Origin: Crateriforma spongiae
Lineage (GTDB): Bacteria; Planctomycetota; Planctomycetia; Pirellulales; Pirellulaceae
Direction of reading: 5' to 3'
Length of the DNA: 64,000 bases
Assembly: GCF_012290005.1 (NCBI RefSeq)
Contig: NZ_JAAXMS010000012.1
Location: 101,202 to 165,201, forward strand
The position numbers and the translations under genes were made by a program. Under the pieces are notes generated by a model. The model saw only the letters and a list, made by a program, of their open reading frames with translations, made no database searches and had not been told where the DNA came from. Position 1 is the first letter of the stretch; every line of letters starts with the position of its first letter. Of the stretch, positions 27,631 through 35,859 are shown one piece after another.

Positions 27631-28731
27631 ATGAAGATCACATTCAAACGATTTCTCATCGCCACCGTGACACTTGGCATCATCGGCGTGGCCGTTTTGG
27701 TCAGCGGCATCGTGCCGATCAAAGCCAGTAGCGGTCACTGGCCGGTCACGGCTTGGTTTCTGGACTATGCCAGCGATCGATCCGTTGACTTTCACAGCAA
27801 CGGGATCGAGGTGCCGAACCTTGACATTCCGGGGATGATCACGCTGGGCGCTGGCACTTACCAAACGAACTGCCAATTCTGTCATGGTCAGCCCGGACGC
27901 CAACAACCACCAGTCGCCCAAGGCATGACTCCGACGCCTCCGCAGTTGCAAGATTCGTTGCCGGAGATGAGCAATCAAGAAACGTTCTACATTGTCAAAC
28001 ACGGCATCAAATTCGCCGGAATGCCTGCGTGGCCGACACAGCGGCGCGATGACGAAATCTGGCCGGTGGTGGCATTCTTGAATGCCATGCCGTCGATGAC
28101 GAACGAAGAGTATCGCCAGCGTACCCGGCGTCGCCCGTCGGATCCGCCTGAGGGAAGCTTCAATCGTGCGGAGCCGATCGGCGATAATGCCTTCATCGAC
28201 GAACACTGCGCCTCGTGCCACGGCCGTGACGGAAGCAACAACATCAATCGCCGTGTTCCCAAACTTGCCGGGCAGAACGAAGCATACCTTGCGATGTCGC
28301 TGCGCTCTTATCGTGCGATGCGACGTCACAGTGGCGTGATGATGCCAGTCGCCTACCGATTGACCGACGATCGAATCGACGCTCTAGCGAAGCATTTCTC
28401 CAGCCAGTCGCGACTACCGCCTAAAGAGCCGGTCCCGAAGTCCGAGTTGGTCGAAACGGGCCGACGACTAGCGACCGATGGCGATGTCAAGAAGAAGATA
28501 CCGTCGTGTGTCGACTGCCACGGGCCGGGGGAGCGGTTGCGAAGCAAAACCTATCCGCGTCTGGCCGGACAGCCCGCTTGGTACATCGAGCGGCAATTGG
28601 AACTGTTCGGCAAACGAGATCGTGGCGGTATGAATGCGAAGATCATGCACAAGATCGCCGACAAACTTGATGATGAATCGCGGCGAGCGGTAGCCGCGTA
28701 CTACGCCGCAGCCCCGGCTGCCAGCCTGTGA
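27631..28731 (+). CDS. trihaem cytochrome c
   Basis: 366 residues with an N-terminal TM anchor (FLIATVTLGIIGVAVLVSGIV) and three haem c motifs: CQFCH near residue 88, CASCH near 192 and CVDCH near 291. Each sits in a class I cytochrome domain with a Met-containing segment (GMPAWP, GVMMPVAYRLTDDRIDALAKHF, GGMNAKIM). It is the last gene of the oxidase operon and is a candidate electron donor. Confidence 0.9.
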   Translation: MKITFKRFLIATVTLGIIGVAVLVSGIVPIKASSGHWPVTAWFLDYASDRSVDFHSNGIEVPNLDIPGMITLGAGTYQTNCQFCHGQPGRQQPPVAQGMTPTPPQLQDSLPEMSNQETFYIVKHGIKFAGMPAWPTQRRDDEIWPVVAFLNAMPSMTNEEYRQRTRRRPSDPPEGSFNRAEPIGDNAFIDEHCASCHGRDGSNNINRRVPKLAGQNEAYLAMSLRSYRAMRRHSGVMMPVAYRLTDDRIDALAKHFSSQSRLPPKEPVPKSELVETGRRLATDGDVKKKIPSCVDCHGPGERLRSKTYPRLAGQPAWYIERQLELFGKRDRGGMNAKIMHKIADKLDDESRRAVAAYYAAAPAASL

Positions 28732-28925
28732 CGCGTTTGGCCGCGATTGCCAAGAAGTGACCTGCAACTCGAATAGCGACCGTCGGGGTGGTCGTGGTAT
28801 CCCGCGGCAAGCAATTCTTGAGTCGAAACTGGCGCTCACGTTGGGTTGCAAACCGCGTTCTGTAGCCAAAGAAGCGTGTCGCACCCGGCGATCTTTGCCG
28901 ACCATTCGTTTTGCGGATCTTGATG

Positions 28926-29816
28926 TCAGGTGGGAGCATCGTTCCAGTCGCTTCGACGGCTCAGCCAGCGGCACGACCACACGAAGGCGATGACCAGAAG
29001 TGTGCCCGCAACGATTCCGACCCAGATCGACGGGATGTCAGGCCAACCCAATCGCAATCGTCCGAACTGGTAGGCATTCCAGCCGCTGTTGACGAACGTG
29101 TGACACAACGCGGACGGCCAAATCGAATCTGTTCGCCACGCGATGACGCCAAGCCAGACGCCCATGACGATCGCCAACGCGATGCTTTGCGGAGCAACAT
29201 GGATCAAACCGAACAAGACCGATGTCATGCCGATGGCCACCGCAGGCGAATACCGTTTGAGCAGTCGACGTTGAACAAAGCCTCGAAAAAACAATTCTTC
29301 ACTCACACCGGGAACAACCCCGACGACAGCAACCATAACGATCGCCCAAAGGAGATCTGCATTGCGGTACAGATCCAAGATGCCTTCGTTTCCGGGAATC
29401 CATTGCGAAATGGCAGCGGCGGGCAGCAAAGCAACCAGAAACACGGGGACCGACCCGAGCACAAAAGCCAACCATGTGGTCGCACTGATGTTCGGCACCG
29501 AGAGCCCGAGCCGCGTCTTCAGTCGTGCACCCTGACGCATTGCACTGAACCAACCGCCGGTCAGTCCGACCACAATCAGCGGAATGCCCGAGACGGCGAG
29601 GCTGAAGACAAAGTTGGGGGCTTCGAACATCTTTTGCTGCAGCCCGCCGGCGGCCTCCGCAAATGTCTCGTTCGAACCCTTTGTCGCAAACAGGACAGCG
29701 AGAGAAGCCACGATCTGAGCGAGGATGACTGCGATGAACGCGACGATCGTCAAAACAATGACCGGCCATACGCGGGCTGGTGTGCTTTCGTTACCCGCCG
29801 TCGTTTGGTCATTCAT
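28926..29816 (-). CDS. CPBP family intramembrane metalloprotease
   Basis: 296 residues with about eight TM segments. The CPBP/Abi motifs are complete: SEELFFRGFVQRRL (EExxxR), FGLIHVAPQS (FxxxH) and SALCHTFVNSGW (HxxxN/B). CPBP proteases process prenylated proteins in eukaryotes and have varied roles in bacteria. ATG at 29816 overlaps the end of the upstream oxidoreductase gene. Confidence 0.9.
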   Translation of the reverse strand: MNDQTTAGNESTPARVWPVIVLTIVAFIAVILAQIVASLAVLFATKGSNETFAEAAGGLQQKMFEAPNFVFSLAVSGIPLIVVGLTGGWFSAMRQGARLKTRLGLSVPNISATTWLAFVLGSVPVFLVALLPAAAISQWIPGNEGILDLYRNADLLWAIVMVAVVGVVPGVSEELFFRGFVQRRLLKRYSPAVAIGMTSVLFGLIHVAPQSIALAIVMGVWLGVIAWRTDSIWPSALCHTFVNSGWNAYQFGRLRLGWPDIPSIWVGIVAGTLLVIAFVWSCRWLSRRSDWNDAPT

Positions 29817-30792
29817 TTGCAAAATCTGTCATCCGAACCACGCGTTTGCCGACCGTGTGGCCCGCTTCCAGTTTGAGCAAAGCGTCGGCCACCTGATCCG
29901 GCGTATGGACCTCGGCAATGACCGGAGACAATTGGCCATCTTCAACGTATCGACAAAGCTCTTCGAGATCGGCGGCGCTGGGTGTCGATACATACCGCCG
30001 GAGTTTTTGGCTGGTCAGCGGCGACAGCAGTAACGGTTTCAATAAACGGATCCAAAACGCCAACCCCGTCGCTCCCGTTCCGCTGTTACAAATCAACGTC
30101 CCGTCGGGCTTTAGGACTCGGCGAACGTCCGTCAGTGGGCGATTCTCCACATTGTCCAAAATGCAGTCGTACTTCTCTTCGCCGGTCGTGAAGTCTTCGG
30201 AGGCGTAATCGATCACTCGATCGGCTCCGAGCGAATGAACAAGGGACTTGTTCTTGGCGCTGCAAACGCCGGTCACCTTGGCTTTCATGATCTTGGCAAT
30301 CTGCACCGCAAACGTTCCGATGCCGCCGGACGCGCCGTTGATCAGTACGGCGTCACCGCGACGCGTCTTGGCAACATCCCGCAGTGCATGAAGTGCCGCG
30401 AGTCCCGATGTGGGCAACGCGGCGGCTTCGAAATGCGAAAGCTTGGAAGGTTTCTTTGCCGTCTGGCTCACTGGGGCCGCAACGTATTCGGCACAAGTAC
30501 CCGAACGGTAACCAAAGACTTCGTCGCCGACTTCGAAACCGTCGCCTCCATCACCAACCGATTCGACGACACCGGAGAAATCGTATCCGACGATCCCCGA
30601 TTTCGGACGACGCCAACCGGTATCGACCCGAACGACGAATGGCTTTCCGCGAACGGTGAAACAATCGCCCACGTGAAGCGCAGCGGCGTGAACGCGAACG
30701 AGCACTTCCTTGGCACCGGCGATCGGCCGCGCAAGATCAACCACCCGCAGTTGTTCGGGCGAACCATACTGGTTGGAGTGAACCGCTTTCAT
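29809..30792 (-). CDS. NAD(P)-dependent zinc-less alcohol dehydrogenase/quinone reductase
   Basis: 327 residues of the medium-chain dehydrogenase family. GYDFSGVVESVGDGGDGFEVGDEVFGY is the N-terminal GroES-like domain and VLINGASGGIGTFAVQIAKIMKAKVTGVCS the NAD(P)-binding motif; GADRVIDYASEDF is typical of the quinone reductase branch without catalytic zinc. It follows the SDR-like gene by 15 bases, divergent from the TetR regulator, which probably controls both. Confidence 0.9.
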   Translation of the reverse strand: MKAVHSNQYGSPEQLRVVDLARPIAGAKEVLVRVHAAALHVGDCFTVRGKPFVVRVDTGWRRPKSGIVGYDFSGVVESVGDGGDGFEVGDEVFGYRSGTCAEYVAAPVSQTAKKPSKLSHFEAAALPTSGLAALHALRDVAKTRRGDAVLINGASGGIGTFAVQIAKIMKAKVTGVCSAKNKSLVHSLGADRVIDYASEDFTTGEEKYDCILDNVENRPLTDVRRVLKPDGTLICNSGTGATGLAFWIRLLKPLLLSPLTSQKLRRYVSTPSAADLEELCRYVEDGQLSPVIAEVHTPDQVADALLKLEAGHTVGKRVVRMTDFANE

Positions 30793-30807
30793 CGCTTGCT
30801 CTCGCAA

Positions 30808-31431
30808 TCAGTAGGAAAGAGCCGCAGCCTGATGCAGGTAGTCATGGCCCGAGATCTGCCGGACAATAAAATCGGCCACGTCGGCTCGCGAGATTTTAAG
30901 CGTTAAGTTTTTGGCCAGCGAATCAAATCCGTGCCTGTATCGTCCGGTGTGATCGCCATCAGTGAAAGCGGCCGGTCGCACGATCGTCCAGTCTAACCCG
31001 CTGGCTCGAACAAGCTCTTCCTGTTCAACGTGATCCGCCATCGCTTTGCGAAGCGGCACGCGAAAGATGAATTTCCACAGCCAGTTCAGGTTGCCAAAAC
31101 TGTCGCCCGCCCCCAGCGTGGACTGGCAAATCAATCGGCTGACGCCGGTGTCCTTCATCGCCGAAACGACGTTCCGCGTCCCAACCGCACGAACACGGCC
31201 TCGCATTCCGTCCCCCAGCGCCACCACGACCGCATCGCAGTCGGCGACCGCGGTTCGCAGACGATCGTCATCATCGGTCACGTCGGCGACCACCACGTGC
31301 AAGTGGTCATGCTGTTGGTCTATTTTGGCCGGGTCGCGAACGACGGCGACCACGTCGTGCCCCACGTGCAGTGATTGATTGACGAGATGGGCTCCGACAC
31401 TTCCCGTGGCACCAACGATGGCGATTCTCAT
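30808..31431 (-). CDS. NAD(P)H-binding SDR-like protein
   Basis: 207 residues, atypical short-chain dehydrogenase of the NmrA-like NAD(P)H-binding kind: MRIAIVGATGSVGAHLVNQSL at the N-terminus, ADCDAVVVALGDGMRG, VSRLICQSTLGAGDS and LDWTIVRPAAFTDG. The YxxxK catalytic pair is not evident, so it may be a sensor or a flavin-type reductase. First gene of a minus-strand operon, divergent from the TetR gene. Confidence 0.88.
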   Translation of the reverse strand: MRIAIVGATGSVGAHLVNQSLHVGHDVVAVVRDPAKIDQQHDHLHVVVADVTDDDDRLRTAVADCDAVVVALGDGMRGRVRAVGTRNVVSAMKDTGVSRLICQSTLGAGDSFGNLNWLWKFIFRVPLRKAMADHVEQEELVRASGLDWTIVRPAAFTDGDHTGRYRHGFDSLAKNLTLKISRADVADFIVRQISGHDYLHQAAALSY

Positions 31432-31463
31432 GCTCTTCTCCGGACAGGGTCATTTCCAGAAAC

Positions 31464-31524
31464 AGGTTTACACGCTGTAAACTTGACGCGATGTAAACCT
31501 AGGCATAACTTGACGCCATGTCAA
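31464..31524. promoter_or_regulatory. TetR operator cluster between divergent genes
   Basis: GTTTACACGCTGTAAAC at 31466-31482 is a perfect palindrome with 7-base arms and a 3-base centre. TGTAAAC recurs at 31492-31498, giving a larger palindrome from AGGTTTACA (31464) to TGTAAACCT (31500). ACTTGACGCGATGTAAAC (31481) is repeated as ACTTGACGCCATGTCAAC (31507), which overlaps the start codon of the TetR gene. Location between the TetR gene and its divergent operon points to autoregulation. Confidence 0.7.
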
Positions 31525-32099
31525 CCGAACCCAGCGAAACACAAACGAAAATTCTTTCTGCCGCTCTGGACCTACTCGTTCGCAACGCCGGCAAAGACGT
31601 CCGCATGAGTGACATTGCGGGGGCTGCCGGCGTGTCGCGGCAGGCGATTTACTTGAATTTCGAGTCTCGCAGCGACCTGATGATCGCGACCGTCCAGTAC
31701 GGTGATCGGATCAACAACGCCGCGTCTCAGGTCCAGCCGTGGCGAGACGCCGAGGGAACTGCCAAGTTGGACGCTTGGATCAAATTCTGGGGCAACTACC
31801 TGCCGCAGATCTTCGGCGTCGCGAAAGCATTGATGATCGCCAAAGAAACAGACGAAGCCGCCGCCGCGGCTTGGGACAACCGAATGACGGACGTTCGAAA
31901 CAGTTGCCGAAAGACGATCGAGTCCCTATCACACACCGGACACTTGGCTGATCCGTGGACCATCAAGCAAGCCACTGATGTCTTATGGGCTTTGTTGTCG
32001 GTCGCCAACTACGAGCAACTGACAGTGACAGCGAAGTGGTCGACGAGACAATACGTCAAACACATGCAGACTTCCGCTCGCCGTCTTTTTGTCGCCTAG
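31518..32099 (+). CDS. TetR family transcriptional regulator
   Basis: 193 residues. The HTH is TKILSAALDLLVRNAGKDVRMSDIAGAAGVSRQAIYLNFESRSDLMIATV, typical of TetR. The C-terminal ligand domain is not specific. It faces the SDR/quinone reductase/CPBP operon with palindromes in between, so these are the likely targets. The 3' end overlaps the converging DoxX gene by 44 bases. Confidence 0.92.
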   Translation: MSTEPSETQTKILSAALDLLVRNAGKDVRMSDIAGAAGVSRQAIYLNFESRSDLMIATVQYGDRINNAASQVQPWRDAEGTAKLDAWIKFWGNYLPQIFGVAKALMIAKETDEAAAAAWDNRMTDVRNSCRKTIESLSHTGHLADPWTIKQATDVLWALLSVANYEQLTVTAKWSTRQYVKHMQTSARRLFVA

Positions 32100-32490
32100 G
32101 CACCAAAGTCGCGAACCAAACCCACCCGATCAGAAGCAGCTGCAGCGGCATCCGCACGACCAACCCCCAGTACGGGATTTCTTCGAACGACTCTGGGTTC
32201 TGCACCATGTGCACGTGTGCTGGAAAGACAGCGATCAACAGCGCGACCAGCCCCCATCCGGCGATACGTCGCAACCTCGGCACCAACACGCCAGCGCCAC
32301 CGAGCACTTCGAAAAAACCCGAGACGTAAATCAGCATCATGGGAGCCGGCAGATACGTCGGCATCATCGGCCGGTAGAAGTCCGGATTAACAAAATGGTT
32401 CACGCCGGCAGCGACGAAGAACGCCCCCAGCACAACGACCGCCAAGCCGTGCCATCTTGATCGAAACCGCAATCGTTCAAGGAGCTTCAT
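32056..32490 (-). CDS. DoxX family membrane protein
   Basis: 144 residues with four TM segments; GLAVVVLGAFFVAAGVNHFVNPDFYRPMMPTYLPAP and VSGFFEVLGGAGVLVPRLRRIAGWGL are DoxX family signatures. Family members are found in redox and stress contexts without a fixed function. Overlaps the TetR gene tail to tail. Confidence 0.85.
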   Translation of the reverse strand: MKLLERLRFRSRWHGLAVVVLGAFFVAAGVNHFVNPDFYRPMMPTYLPAPMMLIYVSGFFEVLGGAGVLVPRLRRIAGWGLVALLIAVFPAHVHMVQNPESFEEIPYWGLVVRMPLQLLLIGWVWFATLVPRRQKDGERKSACV

Positions 32491-32918
32491 TGCGTCACCG
32501 CCCGCGAGAATTCATCCAAAGCGTTCGTCGACCGTAGGCCGCCGAGGGATCATGGTCACCCGCCCCGGTGATTCACTGCTGGAACTGTATCATCGCTGGC
32601 AAACTGCCCACGATCGAAGACGCTGAAGCCGACGATCCCAAGGGGTCGCATCGCTTTATACCACGATGGTTCGCACTGCTCGTTAGCGAACGACGACGAA
32701 GTTCGCAAGGTTCTACAATCCAAAACGATCTCTCAATGCGGTCTCTTTCCGCACCACCAAACCAAATTCATTCATCACAACCCACTGCAACGGAGTGCCC
32801 CGAAATGCCAACGCCATTCGAACCCCAATTAACGCCGCGTCCCTCAGGGATACTTATGCAAACCGCGCGAGCGAAATGGCGGAAAGTAGGTAACGGAATC
32901 GAAAATTTTCCGAAACGA
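32491..32918. other. intergenic region, nothing seen
   Basis: About 430 bases between the DoxX gene and the toxin gene. A short plus-strand frame exists but does not look like protein. It may mark the left edge of the small island with the toxin-antitoxin pair and recombinase. Confidence 0.4.
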
Positions 32919-33440
32919 TCAATTCCCGGCTAGCTTCTCCAGAAGCTTGAACGGCAGGTAGAGCCGCATTGGGTAGCCGGGGAGCTCGGCGAAATCGAAA
33001 CGTCTGTAAAACGCTTTGGACGATTCGTCGACGCAGCTGAGGAGGACGGCAATGAACGCGAACGCTTGGGAAGCTTCGTGACAATCTCGCAGCGCCGTTG
33101 CAAGCAAACGTGAGCCAATGCCTCTTCCTTGAACACTGCTGTCGACGCCGAGCCACGCCAGCACGGCGACGGGCAATTGTCGTTGTGGGAGTGACTTGGC
33201 TACTTGAGCTGGTAAGTCAGAAAAATCAACCTGCGACGACGCCAATGTGTAGTAGCCGATGATTCGGCCATCCTCGTCGAGCAATACTTTCGTCGAACTG
33301 AGGTGCTTCTTTTGGCTTTGCAACGCGGATCGCTTGAGCCAGCCATCGACTTGTTCGTGGCCGGATTGAAACGCCCTTCGGTTGTGCGATTTGGTCAACA
33401 GCTCGATTCGCCATCCGTCGGGATAGCGGACACCGCTCAC
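32919..33440 (-). CDS. GNAT toxin of a TacAT-type toxin-antitoxin pair
   Basis: 173 residues. WRIELLTKSHNRRAFQSGHEQVDGWL at the start, LAWLGVDSSVQGRGIGSRLLATALRDC as the acetyl-CoA loop and ESSKAFYRRFDFAELPG near the end are the TacT/AtaT-type GNAT toxin pattern, enzymes that acetylate charged tRNA and block translation. GTG at 33440 overlaps the antitoxin stop (GTGA); the frame upstream of it reads through the antitoxin gene in another frame and is not used. Confidence 0.88.
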   Translation of the reverse strand: MSGVRYPDGWRIELLTKSHNRRAFQSGHEQVDGWLKRSALQSQKKHLSSTKVLLDEDGRIIGYYTLASSQVDFSDLPAQVAKSLPQRQLPVAVLAWLGVDSSVQGRGIGSRLLATALRDCHEASQAFAFIAVLLSCVDESSKAFYRRFDFAELPGYPMRLYLPFKLLEKLAGN

Positions 33441-33706
33441 GCTTTGCCTCGCATCATCGCTCCCAACGCTTTTTGCGACTTGGTCAGCTTGGGTGGTTTG
33501 GCGAGCGCAGTCCAAAACTGCAATTGTTCGTCCGCCGTCATCGCGATCGTTTGAGACTTAGCAGCCGCGACTTCGCGTTCGGCTTGTCCAACAACCACGC
33601 TGCGGACGTAGTCACTCACGCTTACCCGCCGCATCTCCGCGGCGGCACTCAACAACGCCTTGGACTCTTCATCGAGCCGGACCATCAATGAACTATTTTT
33701 TTGCAT
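33437..33706 (-). CDS. DUF1778 (ribbon-helix-helix) antitoxin
   Basis: 89 residues. The N-terminal part SSLMVRLDEESKALLSAAAEMRRVSVSDYVRSVVV is the DUF1778 ribbon-helix-helix DNA-binding fold; the C-terminal tail (LAKPPKLTKSQKALGAMM) would wrap the toxin. It precedes the GNAT toxin with an overlapping stop/start. An imperfect TGTA...TACA palindrome about 40 bases upstream of its start could be its operator. Confidence 0.9.
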   Translation of the reverse strand: MQKNSSLMVRLDEESKALLSAAAEMRRVSVSDYVRSVVVGQAEREVAAAKSQTIAMTADEQLQFWTALAKPPKLTKSQKALGAMMRGKA

Positions 33707-33786
33707 GACGTGTCAAACTCTTGCGTTAGCGGCGGGGCCCCAGCCACTCCATTGTACTGCATAACGCTATACATGGCAATGTTTTT

Positions 33787-35097
33787 GTGACTGATCCGGA
33801 TTCTTTGAAAAATAGCGGTATTCCGGGGTCTGATTCTGGGGCGGCGCCTCACAAGGCGACGGCTGTTTACACCCGTCAGTCACGGACACATGGGCTGGAA
33901 TACAGTTCTTGCGATACCCAGATCGATTTGTGCCGGAATCTTCCGTCGAAAAGAGACTGGATCGTTAGCGACGTCTTCTCGGATGAAGGGCAATCCAGTG
34001 AAACGCTCGATCGCCCCCAACTATCGCGATTGATTTCCGCGGTGACGGCAGGCCAAATTCGTCGCTTGATCATTTACAGCATGGATCGGTTGTCACGGCG
34101 GCTTGCTGACTTTGCGAAGATACTCGCACTGTTTGAACGGCACGCTGTTGAATTGGTTGTGGTGAACGACCCGCACTACAGCGATACGGCGAGCGGTCGA
34201 TTGATGACCAATATCGTCGCTGCCGCCAGCGAGTTTCAGCAGGATCTGACTCGGGAGCGAATGGCTGACATGCGGGCGGCGTATAGACGTCGCGGCAAAC
34301 TTGTCGCCGGGCGGGTTCCGTTTGGCTATCGCACCGAACCAGCGATGAAACAACTGGTGGTGGATCCCGCTCAATCAACTGTGGTTCGTGATTTCTTCGA
34401 GCTTGCCTCCCGAGGCAGCCGTCCGAGTGACCTTGCAAGTTTCACAAACCTCAGCGGCTGGAAAGACCAAAATGGCGATGTCGGCAAATGAACCGCTCGA
34501 CGGATTTTGAAGTTGCTGAAGAATCGCATCGATGTCGGCGAGATTCCAGATGGCGAGTTCACGCTGCCGGGCGCCCATAAGGCTATTGTGACTGCGGTCG
34601 TTTTCGAATCGGTGCAGAGTCAGTTGATTAGCCGACGGACTCGGCAGTCCCAACGTGGTGAACGAAAAGAGCGAGGCAGCAGCGGACTGGCGAATCTGTT
34701 GGGAGTGTTGATTTGCGGTTACTGCCAGCGTCCGATGAGCACGAGCACTTCTCACCGCGGTTCGATTCGCTATCCGTACTACCGATGTCGATCCACTGCC
34801 GGCGGCCGACCACCCTGCGCGGGCGTCAATATTGGCGTCCACGAGTTGGAACGGTTCGTTTGCGGTGTACTGACGGATTTAGAAGATGCCGACTCCCCAA
34901 TTGCGCGGGAACTTCGCGAGCATTGGGCGCACGTCGATGATCGCCAACTTCAGCATGACTTGCCAACGATCGTTGATCGCGTCGTATACGACCAGCAATC
35001 TTGTGAAGTCACCATTGAGCTGGACGACGACCGGCTTGAAGCGCTTCGAATCAACGTCAGCGACGCCGCTGAGCGGGCGAATTTAGAGAGTCTTTAA
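33787..35097 (+). pseudogene. large serine recombinase with one in-frame TGA
   Basis: Reading 437 codons in one frame gives a full serine recombinase: resolvase domain (AVYTRQSRTHGLEYSSCDTQ with the Ser in TRQS, YSMDRLSRRLADFAK, FSDEGQS), recombinase domain (GRVPFGYRTEP), and a zinc-ribbon (LICGYCQRPMSTST...YYRCRS...PPCAG). The only defect is TGA at 34489-34491. Related proteins have a Trp at that place in the GxW[TS]xRxhxxhLKNxhYxGE motif (here GK-stop-TARRILKLLKNRIDVGE), so TGG to TGA explains it. GTG at 33787 is the start. Inactive unless the stop is read through or a Trp-inserting suppressor exists. Confidence 0.82.
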
Positions 35098-35360
35098 AAC
35101 CGAGAAATTCAAATAAGCCGGAGGTCACAGAGACAAGAGAGTGCCGAAAGTTTCGGTCGCGGTGTCGTCCGCCAAGGCCGTCAATCGAAAACGAAGACTC
35201 TCCAACTCGAGAGTGACAGAGACTTGAATCTGTCCGCCGAATTCGTTTGAGAAGGCAAAAAAACGCCGTCTAAAACGAAAAATGGGCGGCGTCGATCAAA
35301 CTGATCAACGCCGGCCAATCTGGTTTGACCCATCAAAAGAGGCGGTAAAACACGAAAAAA

Positions 35361-35393
35361 GGCCGGCGACGGTGCAACGCACCATCGCCGGCC
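35361..35393 (-). terminator. strong minus-strand hairpin followed by a T run
   Basis: GGCCGGCGACGGTGC and GCACCATCGCCGGCC form a 15-base stem with a single G-U pair and a 3-base loop. On the minus strand it is followed by six T. No minus-strand gene lies to its right within 2 kb, so it may end a small RNA or read-through from elsewhere. Confidence 0.6.
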
Positions 35394-35689
35394 AATTCGT
35401 TTACCCCACAGTCACTGGAGTTTGACTGAGGTTGGTAAAGTTGTGGGGAGGCAGTGGTGTTCAAGTGGAGACGTATGGCGGCCTGGATTCATGGCGTTTT
35501 CTGGCATGACCTGTGGAAATGGTTGCTTTTCTGAACGGTTTTGTGCGCAGCGTGGCTGAGGCGAGGGGGGGGCCTTTGGGCTTTTCGGTGCTTTGCAGAC
35601 CGTTGGGTTGTGAGAGCGAAATTCGCGCGCAGCGGTTGTTGGGGACGGCAATGCGTTGCGGTTGAGGTCAGCGAAGTTGGTTGAATGAG

Positions 35690-35858
35690 GAGCCGGGAGC
35701 CGGGAGCGGGGAGTAAGGAGTTAGGAGTGAGGAGTCTGCTGGGTTTTGTTTGATCGATAAAGTGCCACGAACTACACTTGCCTGATTACCCCATGAGGGT
35801 ATCGGCTCTTTGCCGCTCCAAACCCCTTACTCACCACTCTTCACTCCCCACTCCCTGC
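35690..35858. repeat. heptamer-based purine/pyrimidine inverted repeat
   Basis: Left arm at 35695-35735 is built of GGAG(T/C)NN units (GGAGTAAGGAGTTAGGAGTG) and the right arm at 35826-35857 is its complement (CTTACTCACCACTCTTCACT). The loop of about 90 bases contains the operator-like palindrome at 35788-35802. The right arm ends at the start codon of the multicopper oxidase. Confidence 0.6.
35788..35802 (+). promoter_or_regulatory. CsoR-type operator candidate, multicopper oxidase operon
   Basis: TACCCCATGAGGGTA is a 15-base palindrome (TACCC-N5-GGGTA) 57 bases before the start codon of the multicopper oxidase. The same outer arms occur at 40018-40032 and, with one change, at 48236-48250, each in front of another copper operon. 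CsoR/CstR-family operators in other bacteria have this G/C-tract palindrome form. Confidence 0.65.
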
Positions 35859-35859
35859 C

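Larger units (their letters stand above)
35098..35859. other. long intergenic region after the recombinase
   Basis: About 760 bases without a gene. It holds two minus-strand terminator-like hairpins (a weak one at 35263-35292 and a strong one at 35361-35393), the heptamer inverted repeat (35690-35858) and the copper-operon operator-like palindrome (35788-35802). Short frames inside it are not protein-like. Confidence 0.6.

Noticed and set aside
27451..28329. 292-codon minus-strand frame opposite the CtaG and trihaem genes
   Set aside because: Antisense to haem-binding motifs; composition is shadow-like.
28911..29876. 321-codon plus-strand open frame opposite the CPBP protease gene
   Set aside because: Antisense shadow; the protease on the minus strand has all its motifs and membrane segments.
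34489..34491. TGA as programmed recoding (selenocysteine or UGA-Trp)
   Set aside because: No SECIS-like hairpin is evident, and other genes in the window use TGA as a normal stop; a nonsense change is simpler.
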